Of a DNA stretch of 64,000 bases, positions 46,203 to 63,960 are shown in pieces (the first letter of the stretch is position 1; the number at the start of each line of letters is the position of its first letter). The stretch covers positions 55,026-119,025 of the forward strand of contig JBECUI020000040.1 in NCBI GenBank assembly GCA_040954595.2, given 5' to 3'. The stretch comes from Balanoglossus misakiensis. Its lineage: Eukaryota; Hemichordata. Made by a program: the position numbers and the translations under genes. Under the pieces are notes generated by a model, which ran no database searches, was not told where the DNA came from, and saw only the letters and a list, made by a program, of their open reading frames with translations.

Positions 46203-46900
46203 CACGTTGGCCTCCCCATCTGTCTGATCTCTTGCCAACCAGCCTACCTGCGTCGTCTTCTGTTCCATTCCCTGGTCTTCCCCGTTAAAGATCCACACCT
46301 TAACACCTATAACCCCAAAAGTGGTCATAGCTCTGGAAAAACCATAGTCAATATTCGCACGAAGGGTATGGAGTGGAATGCGTCCCTCTTTGACCTCTAG
46401 CTGCCTGGACATCTCAGCACCCCCTAAACGACCGCTAATTTTTATTTTAATGCCCTGAACCCCACTTTTCATGGCGTTTTGTACTGCCAATTTCAGTGTA
46501 CGTCTAAAAGCCACCCGACTCCGCAACTGTCTTGCTATATTCTGAGAAATAATGGAAGCGACTCTTTCAGGATTCTTTACTTCCTTAATTTTTACAGAGA
46601 CTTTCTTATCAGTCAATTTTTGTAGGTTAGAGGTAACCTTTTCGATGTTGACTCCCTTGGAACCGATAATAACACCAGGACGTGCCGTTTCGATGGTAAG
46701 GGTAACCCTTGAAGGTTGTCTGATAATTTCAATGTTCCCGATGTCAGCTCCTTGGGCTTCGGGGCTGGTCAAAAGAGTTTTGCGGAATTGTAAATCCTCA
46801 TGAAGAGTCTTTGCATATTCCTTAGTTCCCACATACCACCGCGATTTCCAATCTTTGTTTATCCCAATCCGGAACCCATAGGGATTAACCTTCTGTCCAT
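46202..46900 (-). CDS. rpsC: 30S ribosomal protein S3, two frameshifts
   Basis: Starts at ATG 46900: one G is missing in ATGGACAG, after which the frame NPYGFRIGINKDWKSRWYVG leads into the open stretch. The KH domain is clear (GVIIGSKGVNIEKVTSNLQK), and the C-domain has GVQGIKIKISGRLGGAEMSR and the LRANIDYGFSRAMTTFGVIG motif. A shift near the end places the natural TGA at 46202-46204, overlapping the rplP start. About 233 residues. Confidence 0.9.
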
Positions 46901-46908
46901 TTCGTTAC

Positions 46909-47263
46909 CTACCCTCCTATTTCATCCAGGACCACAGAAATATGGCTAAACCTTTTCATTTGACGGTCTGCCCGTCCTCGACTCCTAGGCCAGATTCTTT
47001 TCTGAATGGGGCCGCCATCAATCAGCAACTCCTTAATATAAAGCCTCTCTTCATCCAGGTCTTCTTTGTGATATAGCGCATTGGCGGCAGCAGATTGAAG
47101 ACATTTCCGAAAGGAATCGGGCACCCTTCTGAGGAAGATTATCCAGAATGGCAATAGCCTCAGGATAAGGCTTACGTTTGATATGTTGCGCAATTGGCCT
47201 TATTTTTGTTGGCGACATAGAGAGATTTTTTGCTGTTGCCCGAAAGCCCTTTTTCGTTTCCAT
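46909..47263 (-). CDS. rplV: 50S ribosomal protein L22, one frameshift
   Basis: METKKGFRATAKNLSMSPTK, the L22 start, is followed by YPEAIAILDNLPQKGA. A shift near 47125-47135 leads to RKCLQSAAANALYHKEDLDE and the end FSHISVVLDEIGG, preceded by the basic hairpin PRSRGRADRQMKR that lines the exit tunnel. About 118 residues. Confidence 0.92.
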
Positions 47264-47267
47264 GTTA

Positions 47268-47550
47268 TTACTTCCACTTGCCTTTCTTGTCTGATCCTGC
47301 ATGGCCACGGAAAATTCGTGTGGGAGAGAACTCTCCCAGCTTATGGCCGACAAGATCTTCAGTTATATAAACCAGGAACAAAGACTTTTCCATTATGGAC
47401 AGAAATAGTTATTCCCACCATTTCGGGAATGATAGTGGAACTTCTGGACCAAGTTTTGACCATTCCTTTTCCTCCAGATTTACTTCGTTCCACCACTTTT
47501 TGATAAAGACTTTTAGCCACAAAAGGACCTTTTTTAATTGATCTTGACAT
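47268..47550 (-). CDS. rpsS: 30S ribosomal protein S19, one frameshift
   Basis: [20 protein letters not shown] at 47550 with a GGGAA-type ribosome site. The core is open to VFVPG; an indel near 47372 then leads to [20 protein letters not shown] and [14 protein letters not shown], stop at 47268. 94 residues. The in-frame extension to 47616 belongs to the rplB end in another frame. Confidence 0.93.
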
Positions 47551-47554
47551 TTCC

Positions 47555-48380
47555 CTACTTCCGCCTTTTGACGATGAATTTATCTGAATGCTTATGCTTC
47601 TTCCTGGTCTTGCCACCTTTGGTTGGCTTGCCCCAGGGAGTTACGGGATGGCGTCCACCAGAAGTACGACCTTCACCGCCACCATGGGGATGATCAACAG
47701 GATTCATTACCACTCCCCGAACTTTGGGACGCTTTCCAAGCCACCGGGATCGACCGGCCTTGCCCTTGTTTACATTCATATGATCTTCATTGCCCACCTC
47801 CCCAATGGTAGCAATGTTGAACTTATGTATCATCCTCATTTCTCCGGAAGATAGCCTTAAAGTACATAGTTACCTTCTTTTGCCGCTATCAATGCCCGGC
47901 AACCAGCCCGAACGAACAAGTTGCCCGCCTCTTCCTTTGCTCAATTCAACATTATGGACCACACGCCCGAGTGGAATATTGTCAAGAGGAAGACAGTTTC
48001 CCACTTCGATAGGTGCCTGGGGGCCACTCAGGATGGTAGAACCCACGTTCAAACCTCTGGGGCAGAGGATGTAACGCCTTTCTCCATCCTTATAGTGCAC
48101 AAGAGCAAGATTTGCACTCCGGTTAGGATCGTACTCTATTTCCACAACTTTCCCTGGAACGCCGGAGCTTGTCTCTCTTAAAGTCAAGACTACGGTATTT
48201 GCGTTTATGGCCGCCTCCTCGACGTCTTACTGAGATGCTGCCATCCCGCCCCCGCCCAGCCCGGGAACTCTTCCCCTTGGTAAGAGATTTTTCAGGCCTT
48301 GCCCTGGTTATTTCTCTATTATCAAGACTCTGGCGGAAACGCTGGGAAGGGGTTGTCGGATTGTAGGATTTAATGCCCAT
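47555..48380 (-). CDS. rplB: 50S ribosomal protein L2, about three frameshifts
   Basis: Start [20 protein letters not shown] at 48380. Breaks occur near 48175, near 47910 and near 47862. Pieces in order: [52 protein letters not shown], then [11 protein letters not shown] and the peptidyl-transferase region [20 protein letters not shown] with the conserved His. About 275 residues in all. Confidence 0.93.
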
Positions 48381-48396
48381 TTTTTTTCTCCCTTAC

Positions 48397-48711
48397 TCAG
48401 GAACCTTCAAAGACATTGATTTTTTGCCCTTTAGCCAAGGTCACCATTGCCTTTTTCCATGCGGCCGTTCGACCGAAACCGCGCCTGTAGCTAGTCCGGG
48501 AGATGGCTTCGTTTGCCTTTTTCTTCCCCGAACATTAATCATACGGCAAGCCAGGGGGGTGACGGAGAAAAGGGTCTTTACTGCCTCCATAACCATGGGT
48601 TTGTTTGCCTTCGTATGAACCCTAAAAATATAGGTTTTTATGTCACCTTCACGAAAATTATTGGATTTTTCTGTGGAGGACCGGTGCTATGATAATGTTA
48701 TTGGCTTCCAT
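48397..48711 (-). CDS. rplW: 50S ribosomal protein L23, two frameshifts
   Basis: No single open frame is long, but the L23 protein is readable: MEANNIIIAPVL at 48711, then (after an indel near 48680) TEKSNNFREGDIKTYIFRVH and KPMVMEAVKTLFSV, then (after one near 48525) KKKANEAISRTSYRRGFGRT and a stop at 48397. It overlaps the rplD end by 14 nt. About 104 residues. Confidence 0.88.
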
Positions 48712-49344
48712 GCCCAGCTCCGTAAAATTCATTGAGTTTCACCACGGCATCTTCAAGCATAAGGATGTTTTTCCCATAAAAAAGCTCGTGGGCTCCCAAC
48801 CTGTTAATACGAGAGGAAAAACAAATTGGGGATATTGTTTCCGGCCCGTCGAATACTGGGATCCTCTCCACCTAAAACGATAACGGTCCGTCCCTTGTCC
48901 AGGGAAAAGTTCTTGAGAATTGCCGAAAGGTCACGAGTCTTTCCCGACTCTACGGTAAAATTTTCTACTATTTTGAAATTTTCTTTATCCTGAGCCTTAA
49001 GAGAAAGGATGCTTCGAAAAGCCAAGCGTTTGATTTTTTTAGGCAATTTGTAAGAGTAATCTATGGGCTGAGGCCCAAATACAGTTCCTCCGCCACGCCA
49101 AAGAGGACTTTTCCTATCTCCAGCTCGAGCCCTACCGGTACCTTTCTGACGCCATGGCTTTTTCCCGCTACCTTTGACATTGCCTCGTGTCTTGGAAGAT
49201 GCTGTGCCCTGACGTTTGTTAGCCAATTCGTTTCGAATTGCATGCCCAAATGGAACCCTCACTAGGCTGAATGGCAAAGACAGCATCATTGAGAGTAAGG
49301 GTTCTAAGTTCCTTGTCTTCTATTGAAAAAACTTTACTTTCCAT
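48698..49344 (-). CDS. rplD: 50S ribosomal protein L4, two or three frameshifts
   Basis: Start MESKVFSIEDKELRTLTLND at 49344. A shift near 49250 leads to GHAIRNELANKRQGTASSKT and the tunnel loop SGKKPWRQKGTGRARAGDRK. A further shift near 48810 leads to LGAHELFYGKNILMLEDAVV and the end YGAGHGSQ at 48698. About 215 residues, the normal length. Confidence 0.9.
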
Positions 49345-49352
49345 TCCTGTCC

Positions 49353-49973
49353 CTACTTTCTTTTTTTCGCCTGTCGAACAAACACAATACGTCACGGGGA
49401 CCAGGAACCGCACCTGTAATCAGCAGAACATTCTTTTCATCATCCACTTTCAGGAGCCGAAGATTCTGCACCGTTTTTCTCTCTCCACCCATGCGCCCGG
49501 GCATCTTTGTTCCCTTTATAACCTTCGAAGGAGAAGCTGCCATACCAGAGGATCCCATTGTTCGGTGAAACTTTGAGCCGTGGGTTTTCGACCTCCCCGG
49601 GAAATTATAACGCTTCATGACTCCCTGATAACCTTACCTTTGCTAGTTCCCACAACGTCGACAAAACGTAGATTCTTAAGAATCTCCACTCCGAAGGTGT
49701 CGCCAATCTGGCAATCTTGGGCAAAATCACGAACTTCCATCAAAATTTCTTAGGCTTCAAACCAGCCTTGAACTGACCGGCGACAGGCTTGCTAAGTCGG
49801 GACAATTTCCCGTCAATGGCACCAAGAACAACAGCATTGTAGCCGTTTTTTTCTTCATCTCGTAGGTCAATGACCATATTAGGCTGTACCTCAATAACGG
49901 TGACGGGAGACAACACACCCTTTTCGTCAAAGATTTGAGTCATACCTAGTTTTTTTCCAATTAATCCAATCAT
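49353..49973 (-). CDS. rplC: 50S ribosomal protein L3, three or four frameshifts
   Basis: MIGLIGKKLGMTQIFDEKGV at 49973. The frame breaks near 49741 (TTTT), near 49630 and near 49395. Pieces in order: MEVRDFAQDCQIGDTFGVEI, RFVDVVGTSKGKG, HGSKFHRTMGSSGMAASPSK and the loop KGTKMPGRMGGERKTVQNL. It ends in a basic RQAKK-type tail with stop at 49353. About 206 residues. Confidence 0.92.
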
Positions 49974-49993
49974 AGCATATTCCCTACTAGATC

Positions 49994-50297
49994 TTACTGC
50001 TTGATCTCAACGTCAACTCCGGCAGGAAGCTCAAGTTTCATCAATGCTTCCATTACCGCCATGTCAGGCTCAAGAATATCAATCAATCTTTTATGAGTTC
50101 GCATCTCAAATTGCTCCCGGGATTTTTTGTTTACAAAAGGAGACTTCAGCACGGTATATTTATTTATTTTCGTCGGTAAAGGTACAGGCCCCGAAACCTT
50201 TGTGCCCTGCTTTTTGCACGGCCTTTACAATGGATCGAGCACTTTGTTCTATCAATTCTATATCAAAACCTCTTAGACGAACACGAATTTTCCCCAC
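49994..50297 (-). CDS. rpsJ: 30S ribosomal protein S10, GTG start, one frameshift
   Basis: GTG 50297 (AAGGAG about 8 nt upstream) opens [20 protein letters not shown]. One extra G near 50193 shifts the frame; the protein continues [20 protein letters not shown] and ends [23 protein letters not shown]. 100 residues when corrected. First gene of the S10 cluster downstream of tuf. Confidence 0.92.
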
Positions 50298-50351
50298 AAG
50301 CCTACTCCTTTTTTCTAACAAATCCCATCATAGTACTCGCCAGCGCATTGT

Positions 50352-51541
50352 TTATTCAATGATTTCTATTACCTGACCCGAGGGCAACCGTACGTCCACC
50401 TTCGCGGACAGCGAAACGAAGTCCTTTATCCATAGCAATGGGGTGAATCAATTCCACCGTGAACTCGGTATTGTCCCCTGGTATGACCATCTTATGTCCA
50501 TCAGCTAGTGTAACCGTGCCGGTAATGTCTGTGGTCCGAAAATAAAACTGGGGGCGATAGCCGCTGAAAAAGGGATTATGACGTCCACCTTCTTCTTTTG
50601 TAAGACAGTAAATGGCAGCTTTAAACTTGACGTGAGGACTAATAGAACCGGGCTTGGCCAATACCTGACCACGCTCTACAGCTTTTTTATCAACACCCCG
50701 CAGAAGGCAGCCGACATTATCGCCCGCCTGCCCTTCGTCCAGAAGCTTGTTGAACATCTCCACACCGGTACAGACGGTTTTTTGAGTTGCACGAATACCG
50801 ATAATTTCCACATCGTCTCCGACATGAACGATTCCCCCTTCTATTCTTCCGGTGACAACCGTACCACGTCCAGGAATTGAGAAGATGTCTTCGATAGGGC
50901 ATAAGGAAAGCTTTATCAACTGCCCTTTCGGGATGGGGAAGTAGCTATCCATAGCATCGAGAAGCTCCTGGATGCTCTTGTTTTTTTCCGCATCATCAGG
51001 GTCAACATGGCCTCAAAAGCACTTCCCTTAATAATGGGTGTTTCTTCTCCTGGGAATTCATATTCGTCCAGAAGCTCCCGAACTTCCATTTCCACAAGAT
51101 CAACAAGCTCAGGATCAGCAAGGGTCCATCTTGTTTAAATAGACAATCAACTTAGGAACACCCACCTGACGTGCTAAAACGATATGCTCCCGTGTCTGGG
51201 GCTCAGGACCGGAATCAGCAGATACAAGAAGTACAGCACCATCCATCTGGGCTGCACCTGTGATCATGTTTTTTATGTAGTCAGCATGGGCCGGGACAGT
51301 CGACATGAGCATAATGGCGTTTGTCGGTTTCGTATTCAACATGCCGGGTATTGATCGTAATTCCGCGTGCCTTTTCTTCAGGGGCGTTGTCAATATCTTC
51401 GTAAGTCATGACTTTACCACCTGACTGGGCAGAACAATACATGGTGAGAGCAGCCGGTAAGTGTTGTTTTCCCATGATCAACATGCCCAATAGTACCGAC
51501 GTTAATGTGCGGCTTAGTTCTTGCAAATTTTCCTTAGCCAT
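50352..51541 (-). CDS. tuf: Elongation factor Tu, several frameshifts
   Basis: Delivers aminoacyl-tRNA to the ribosome. Start ATG 51541 with AGGAGG 7 nt upstream. A T deletion at the tenth codon puts the P-loop (GHVDHGKTT) out of frame until a compensating base near 51443. Then [20 protein letters not shown] and YAHVDCPG, another shift, [20 protein letters not shown] and NKMD, a region of shifts at 50953-51115, and domains 2-3 open from [15 protein letters not shown]-type text. A final indel near 50375 gives the usual end QVIEIIE at 50352. About 395 residues. Confidence 0.94.
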
Positions 51542-51900
51542 TGGCAATCCTCCTCATATACAATCGAAATTTCAGTCAAATAATAACTCGGTTGTGTCTA
51601 TATTATTCTCCGCACTCAATAGTTTTCAACACCACGGAAGAAAAATGACGCCACCCCAAAAACAAATAACTAAAAGAATCTAATATCTAACATAAGATAA
51701 AGACATGAACAACTCCCATCGAAAATCCCACAACCACCCGTCAAATCAGCCCTTACTGAAATAGTGCTAAGGGCAATATCTAACGATACAAGGGACAAAC
51801 CAGTACTTTCTAAAGAATATCGATTTTGAATTAAGCCTTCTAGCAAACCACAAGCTTCACCAGAAATAAATCCTTCCTTACCAGAAAAGAATTACAAATC
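51542..51900. other. Gap between rpsG and tuf (fusA position), no gene
   Basis: 359 nt, A/T-rich, with no open frame of interest. In many bacteria fusA lies here; its absence is usual in spirochaetes. The right part should contain the rpsL-rpsG terminator; no clear GC stem with T tract was found. The tuf promoter is at 51600-51629. Confidence 0.6.
51600..51629 (-). promoter_or_regulatory. Probable promoter of the tuf-S10 cluster
   Basis: On the minus strand TTGAAA (51624-51629) is followed after 18 nt by TAATAT (51600-51605), about 60 nt before the tuf ATG. It fits an independent transcription start after the 359-nt gap that separates tuf from rpsG. Confidence 0.5.
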
Positions 51901-52371
51901 TTACCACCTATAATGGCTAAAAGCTTTGTTCGCCTCGGCCATTCTATGCGTATCTTCTTTTTTCTTGAAGGCAACACCCGTTGAATTGGCTGCGTCGACG
52001 AATTCCGCACCTAATCTTTCTCGCATATTTCGACCACTACGAGCCCTGGCAGCCTGAATAATCCACCGCATAGCCAAAGCTTCCCGACGTACTTCGCGCA
52101 CCTCTACAGGCACCTGATAAGTGGCTCCCCCTACACGGCGTGACTTAACCTCTACATTAGGTTTTACATTTTCCAAGGCTTTTTGGAAAATTTCCAGCGG
52201 CTCTTTGCCTGTTTTTCTTTTCAGCGAAGTCCAAGGCTCCGTAGAGATTACTGAAACTAATAGTTTTTTTCCTTTAAACATCATACGATTAACAAACTTT
52301 TGTGACGGCTTTACTGTTAAATGCGGATCCGCCTGAACCCGACGAACCGGAGCTTCTTTTCTTCTCGACAT
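51901..52371 (-). CDS. rpsG: 30S ribosomal protein S7
   Basis: Nucleates 30S head assembly and contacts E-site tRNA. It has 156 residues, intact: KFVNRMMFKGKKLLVSVIST, the beta-hairpin RVGGATYQVPVEVREVRREA, and MRERLGAEFVDAANSTGVAF. It lies 14 nt after rpsL. Confidence 0.97.
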   Translation of the reverse strand: MSRRKEAPVRRVQADPHLTVKPSQKFVNRMMFKGKKLLVSVISTEPWTSLKRKTGKEPLEIFQKALENVKPNVEVKSRRVGGATYQVPVEVREVRREALAMRWIIQAARARSGRNMRERLGAEFVDAANSTGVAFKKKEDTHRMAEANKAFSHYRW

Positions 52372-52385
52372 AATATTTCTTCCCC

Positions 52386-52760
52386 TTAAGCTTTAGGTTT
52401 CTTGGTTCCGTACTTAGACCGAGCCTGCCTTCGATCATTGACACCCAAGGTATCTTTTGTTCCACGAATAATGTGATAGCGGACCCCAGGAAGATCTTTT
52501 ACACGTCCACCCACGAATAACCACCACGGAATGCTCCTGGAGGTTATGACCAATACCTGGAATGTAGGCCGTAACTTCTATACCGTTACTTAGCCTGACC
52601 CTTGCCACTCTCCGCAAAGCAGAATTGGCTTCTTCGGGGTAATGGTTATAACCCGGATACAAACGCCCCTTTTCTGGGGGCAACCTTGGAGTGCCGGAGA
52701 TTTGGTTTTTTTGACCATGACCTTCCGACCCTTTCTCACTAACTGATTTATTGCAGGCAT
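52386..52760 (-). CDS. rpsL: 30S ribosomal protein S12, two frameshifts
   Basis: Decoding-centre protein. Start [20 protein letters not shown] at 52760. One base is missing near 52627 (between TPKKP and [15 protein letters not shown]), which hides the streptomycin-site Lys region in ordinary translation. Another is missing near 52513 (before [20 protein letters not shown]). It ends YGTKKPKA at 52386. 125 residues when corrected. Confidence 0.93.
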
Positions 52761-52862
52761 CCTCGGCTCCTCAAACATTCCTTGAGTTTAAACTCAAAGC
52801 AAAACGATACTAAAGAATACACGATTTAGGGTCAAGCACTAAAAGAAAAAACTGACTAAAAA

Positions 52863-57119
<4,257 letters not shown>

Positions 57120-57128
57120 ACCTCTTCC

Positions 57129-60603
<3,475 letters not shown>

Positions 60604-60714
60604 AACCTTCTTCTGGCCAAACACCCAAATTACCCCCTAAACAGAGATCAGGCCACCAAAAAACCCGATAGATCTTGGCGGCCTAACATTTAGCTTTTTC
60701 CTGGTACAGTCGGT

Positions 60715-61095
60715 CTATTGAATTTCAACAGTAGCGCCAACAGCTTCAAGCTTCTCTTTAATGGAAGCAGCCTCTTCCTTAGAAACGGCTTCCTTGACAG
60801 CCTTGGCCCCACTTTCGACCAACTCCTTGCTTCTTTGAGACCGAGACTCGTAACCACCCGAACTTCTTTAATCACTGCAATTTTTTTGCCTTCAGCAAAA
60901 CCAGTGAGAATGACATTAAACTCTGTCTGCTCCTCTTCGGCTTCTTCAGCCTCGGCAGCCGCGCCAACGGGTGCGGCAAAGGCAACAGGGGCAGCAGCTG
61001 TTACCCCGAATTTCTCTTCCCATTGCCTTTACCAGTTCGGATACTTCCATAACAGACATTGCTGCTATAGCCTCAAGAATTTCATTGGTATCCAT
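60715..61095 (-). CDS. rplL: 50S ribosomal protein L7/L12, two or three frameshifts
   Basis: Stalk protein that recruits translation GTPases. [20 protein letters not shown] at 61095, then (after a shift near 61015) [20 protein letters not shown], the Ala/Glu hinge, and [20 protein letters not shown] in the factor-binding domain. A shift near 60830 follows, and the end VGATVEIQ is at 60715. About 126 residues. Confidence 0.92.
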
Positions 61096-61177
61096 ATTAT
61101 CTCCTATTTCAATTTATTTTCGGAAGCGACAGCAGACACCATTTTGAAGACTGACACCCCCTTCCAATCATGAAAAA

Positions 61178-61709
61178 TCAGCCTTCCTGAACTTTTTTCT
61201 CCCTAACGGCGTCCAAGGTCCGCACAAGTTTCTGAGTAACCCGTTTATAGCATAGACAAGGTTATTCATGGGAGCTTTCATCGCAGACATAAGCACCTGA
61301 ACCAACTCCCAACTTGGAGGGCAACTTACTCAAAGCTTCAATCCCGGCGGCATCGTAAATCTGACTTTCAACCAATCCACCCTTGACTTTCAACGGGGCA
61401 TGCTTGGCAAAATCGAAAAGAGCCTTTGCCGTAGTTCCTGCTTCTTCCTCCACATAGGTCAATGCGGTAGGCCCTACAAGGAAAGGGAACACTTCTTCGT
61501 GACCTTTTGCCTGAAAGCAATCCTGGCATAGCGTTTTTAACGACACGAAGCTTAGCTTTTTCTTCACCAAGTCGGAGCCGAAGGCTCGAGATCTGCTCCA
61601 CCGTCAAACCCACGGTAATCGGCAAATATAAGGCCTTTGCCTCATCTAAAGAAGCACTGAGCTTAGCTACCGCATCTACTTTATACTGCTGCACTTTTGA
61701 TTCAGACAT
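61178..61709 (-). CDS. rplJ: 50S ribosomal protein L10, three frameshifts
   Basis: Stalk base protein. MSESKVQQYKVDAVAKLSAS at 61709 through LRLRLGEEKAKLRVVKNAM. A shift near 61520 leads to GHEEVFPFLVGPTALTYVEE, and near 61290 to the C-terminal L12-binding helix, read as VTQKLVRTLDAVREKKVQEG with stop at 61178. About 177 residues. It starts 4 nt after rplA. Confidence 0.92.
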
Positions 61710-61712
61710 TGA

Positions 61713-62387
61713 TTAATCCTGGACCTCTAACCCAACGCCAGGACCCATACTGGTGGCCAAACTGGCTGACTTAATGAAATCACCTTTTACATCCGATGGA
61801 CGCTTCTTTTTCAGCTCATCCATGAATACGGCAACATTTTCTTTAATTTGATCGTTTTGCATAGATACTTTACCCACCACCATATGGACGACTCCGGTCT
61901 TATCTGCCCGGAATTCCCGCCGACCCTGTTTGAGTTCCGTAATGGCCCCTTTAATATCGGCAGTAACCGTGCGGGTCTTAGGGTTGGGCATAAGTCCCCG
62001 ACGCCCCAAAATAGGACCAAGCTTACCTACGTCACGCATCATATCGGGAGTAGCGACACAGACATCAAAATCCAGCCAACCTGCTTTAATTTTCTCCACC
62101 AATTCTTCACCCCCAACGTAGCGGGCTCCAGCCTCTTCGGCTTCTACAGCCTTATCCCCTTTGGCAAAGACAAGCACCCTCTTCTCTTCGGCGAACTGAT
62201 GAGGAAGGACCAGAATATCTCGAACAGAGTGGCTTTTCTTGATATTGATTTTGACACCAACTTCTATACTCTCATCGAATTTCGCATAAGCAATTTCCTT
62301 AACCAAGGTGAGAGCCTCGTCAAAACTATACTTCCTTGCCCTGTCGACCTTGCCCTGGGCTATCTTGTATTTTTTACCCCTACCCAT
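61713..62387 (-). CDS. rplA: 50S ribosomal protein L1
   Basis: L1-stalk protein and translational repressor of its own operon in many bacteria. It has 224 residues, intact: [20 protein letters not shown], then [20 protein letters not shown] and [20 protein letters not shown]. It follows rplK by one nucleotide. Confidence 0.97.
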   Translation of the reverse strand: MGRGKKYKIAQGKVDRARKYSFDEALTLVKEIAYAKFDESIEVGVKINIKKSHSVRDILVLPHQFAEEKRVLVFAKGDKAVEAEEAGARYVGGEELVEKIKAGWLDFDVCVATPDMMRDVGKLGPILGRRGLMPNPKTRTVTADIKGAITELKQGRREFRADKTGVVHMVVGKVSMQNDQIKENVAVFMDELKKKRPSDVKGDFIKSASLATSMGPGVGLEVQD

Positions 62388-62388
62388 C

Positions 62389-62820
62389 CTAGCCCTCCAC
62401 TACCACACCCATACTCCGGGCGGTACCAGCAATAATTTTTGCCGCTGCATCCAGATCAAGAGCATTGAGATCAGACATCTTAACCTGGGCGATTTGGCGG
62501 CACTGACCCACAGAAATTTTACCAACCTTACTTCTATTGGACTCCGGAGAGCCTTTTTCCAAGCCCAAGGCTTTTTTTATAAGAACAGCAGCCGGAGGAG
62601 ATTTGGTAACAAAACTGAAGCTCCGGTCCGCATAGACAGAGATTACTACCGGAACGATAAGTCCCGGCTCTTCATTTTTTGTACGTTCATTAAACTGTTG
62701 AACAAATTGTGGGGCACTGACACCGTGGGGCCCCAGGGCAGGTCCCACTGGAGGAGCAGGCGTTGCCTTACCCGCAGGCACCTGAAGTTTAATTTGAGTT
62801 ACTACACTTTTTTTAGCCAT
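62389..62820 (-). CDS. rplK: 50S ribosomal protein L11
   Basis: GTPase-centre protein. It has 143 residues, intact: [38 protein letters not shown] and the C-terminal rRNA-binding domain with [20 protein letters not shown]. It is 98 nt downstream of nusG; that spacer includes a small CGATGC/GCATCG hairpin at 62896-62910. Confidence 0.97.
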   Translation of the reverse strand: MAKKSVVTQIKLQVPAGKATPAPPVGPALGPHGVSAPQFVQQFNERTKNEEPGLIVPVVISVYADRSFSFVTKSPPAAVLIKKALGLEKGSPESNRSKVGKISVGQCRQIAQVKMSDLNALDLDAAAKIIAGTARSMGVVVEG

Positions 62821-62918
62821 TCCGGTCTCCTTAAGCAGCAGAAACGCTTCCCCTCATAGGGCGATTCTTGCTCGATTATAGAGCCTATTTCCAATACGAT
62901 GCAGAGCATCGATACTAC

Positions 62919-63473
62919 TTAGATTTTCTCAACATGTGAAAAAGGTAGGTCCACCGGAGTGTTCCGGCCAAAAATACCTACCATAACCCGAAGTCGCCCC
63001 TTCTCCTGATTCACGACTTCGATGGTCCCTTTGAAAGTTTCGAAAGGACCATCAATAATTCTTATTTCCTCTCCCGTATCAAAATCCTGCTTCAAGGCCG
63101 TACGGCGTTCAGGCTTAATAGCACCACTTTTCTGCAGAATAGCCTTGGCCTCATCAGAAGTTATGGGCTGAGGCTTGGAACCCTGACCCGTACCGACAAA
63201 ACCCGTTACCCCAGGAATTCTGCGGATAGCATTGCAGGCAGACTTCCAGCCCCTGTCGGGAAGGTCCATTTCCACGAGAATATATCCAGGCAAAAATTTA
63301 CGGTTTACTGTTCTTTTTTTCCCGTTACTGAGCTTGGTAATTTCCTCTGATGGTACCTTAATATCAAATACTATCTCACTCAGGGAATTATCCTCCAGCA
63401 AGATACGAAGATACTTTTCTACTTTGTTTTCATGACCCGTAAAGGCCTGTAGGACATACCAACCTTTTGCCAT
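62919..63473 (-). CDS. nusG: Transcription elongation/antitermination factor NusG
   Basis: 184 residues. The NGN domain begins KGWYVLQAFTGHENKVEKYL and includes KFLPGYILVEMDL and IRRIPGVTGFVG; the KOW domain follows with DFDTGEEIRIIDGPFETFKG. Intact, 15 nt after secE, the standard secE-nusG-rplK order. Confidence 0.97.
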   Translation of the reverse strand: MAKGWYVLQAFTGHENKVEKYLRILLEDNSLSEIVFDIKVPSEEITKLSNGKKRTVNRKFLPGYILVEMDLPDRGWKSACNAIRRIPGVTGFVGTGQGSKPQPITSDEAKAILQKSGAIKPERRTALKQDFDTGEEIRIIDGPFETFKGTIEVVNQEKGRLRVMVGIFGRNTPVDLPFSHVEKI

Positions 63474-63488
63474 TTACATCCCCAACTC

Positions 63489-63668
63489 TTAGAAGAGTAG
63501 GTATAGACCATTGATAAGCAAAAAGTCTATAACACCGAAAAAAATAGCGAAAATTACCGTAGAAACAAGAACAACCTTTGTGGAGGCAACAACAGACTCG
63601 CGGCTGGGCCAGATAACTTTCTTGAGCTCCACAATGCTTTCCTTGAAAAACATCTTTATTTTCTTCAT
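63489..63668 (-). CDS. secE: Preprotein translocase subunit SecE
   Basis: 59 residues, single membrane helix form. Starting at ATG 63668 (the longer frame to 63698 reads into the tRNA spacer) gives KIKMFFKESIVELKKVIWPS, the amphipathic helix, and then a C-terminal membrane helix (about 33-57). GGAGGA lies just upstream. Confidence 0.94.
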   Translation of the reverse strand: MKKIKMFFKESIVELKKVIWPSRESVVASTKVVLVSTVIFAIFFGVIDFLLINGLYLLF

Positions 63669-63701
63669 CCCTGCTGATCCTCCTAAGTCCCTCTCCAAAA
63701 A

Positions 63702-63774
63702 CAGGCCAGGTAGGATTCGAACCTACAACATCCGGTTTTGGAGACCGGCGCTCTGCCGTTAGAGCTACTAGCCT
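63702..63774 (-). tRNA. tRNA-Trp (anticodon CCA)
   Basis: Cloverleaf on the minus strand: acceptor AGGCTAG/CTGGCCT (one T-G pair), anticodon arm CCGGT-CTCCAAA-ACCGG, T-arm GTAGG-TTCGAAT-CCTAC, discriminator G. CCA is not encoded. It lies between rpmG and secE, the arrangement found in many bacteria. Confidence 0.96.
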
Positions 63775-63783
63775 GAAAACAAC

Positions 63784-63960
63784 CTACTTGATTTTTGATT
63801 CTTTATGGACCGTTACTTTGCGCTCCCATTTACAATACTTACGGAATTCCAACTTCCCTTGAATATTCCGTCTGTTCTTGGTTGTTGTGTAATTCCTTCT
63901 ATCACATCCACTACATTTCAGAGCAATTTTTTCAACAGCACCTTTTTTTGCTTTTGCCAC
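63784..63960 (-). CDS. rpmG: 50S ribosomal protein L33, GTG start
   Basis: 58 residues from GTG 63960, preceded by AGGAGGT, a near-perfect ribosome binding site. AKAKKGAVEKIALKCSGCDR, then NYTTTKNRR and LEFRKYCKWERKVTVHKESK. The first zinc pair CSGC is kept, but the second pair is reduced to a single Cys (YCKWE), so zinc binding is doubtful. Confidence 0.92.
   Translation of the reverse strand: MAKAKKGAVEKIALKCSGCDRRNYTTTKNRRNIQGKLEFRKYCKWERKVTVHKESKIK

Noticed and set aside
62896-62910. Small CGATGC/GCATCG hairpin between nusG and rplK as a terminator or L1 operator
   Set aside because: Only six base pairs and no T tract. An L1-binding leader is possible in principle, but the sequence does not show the expected rRNA-like fold clearly.
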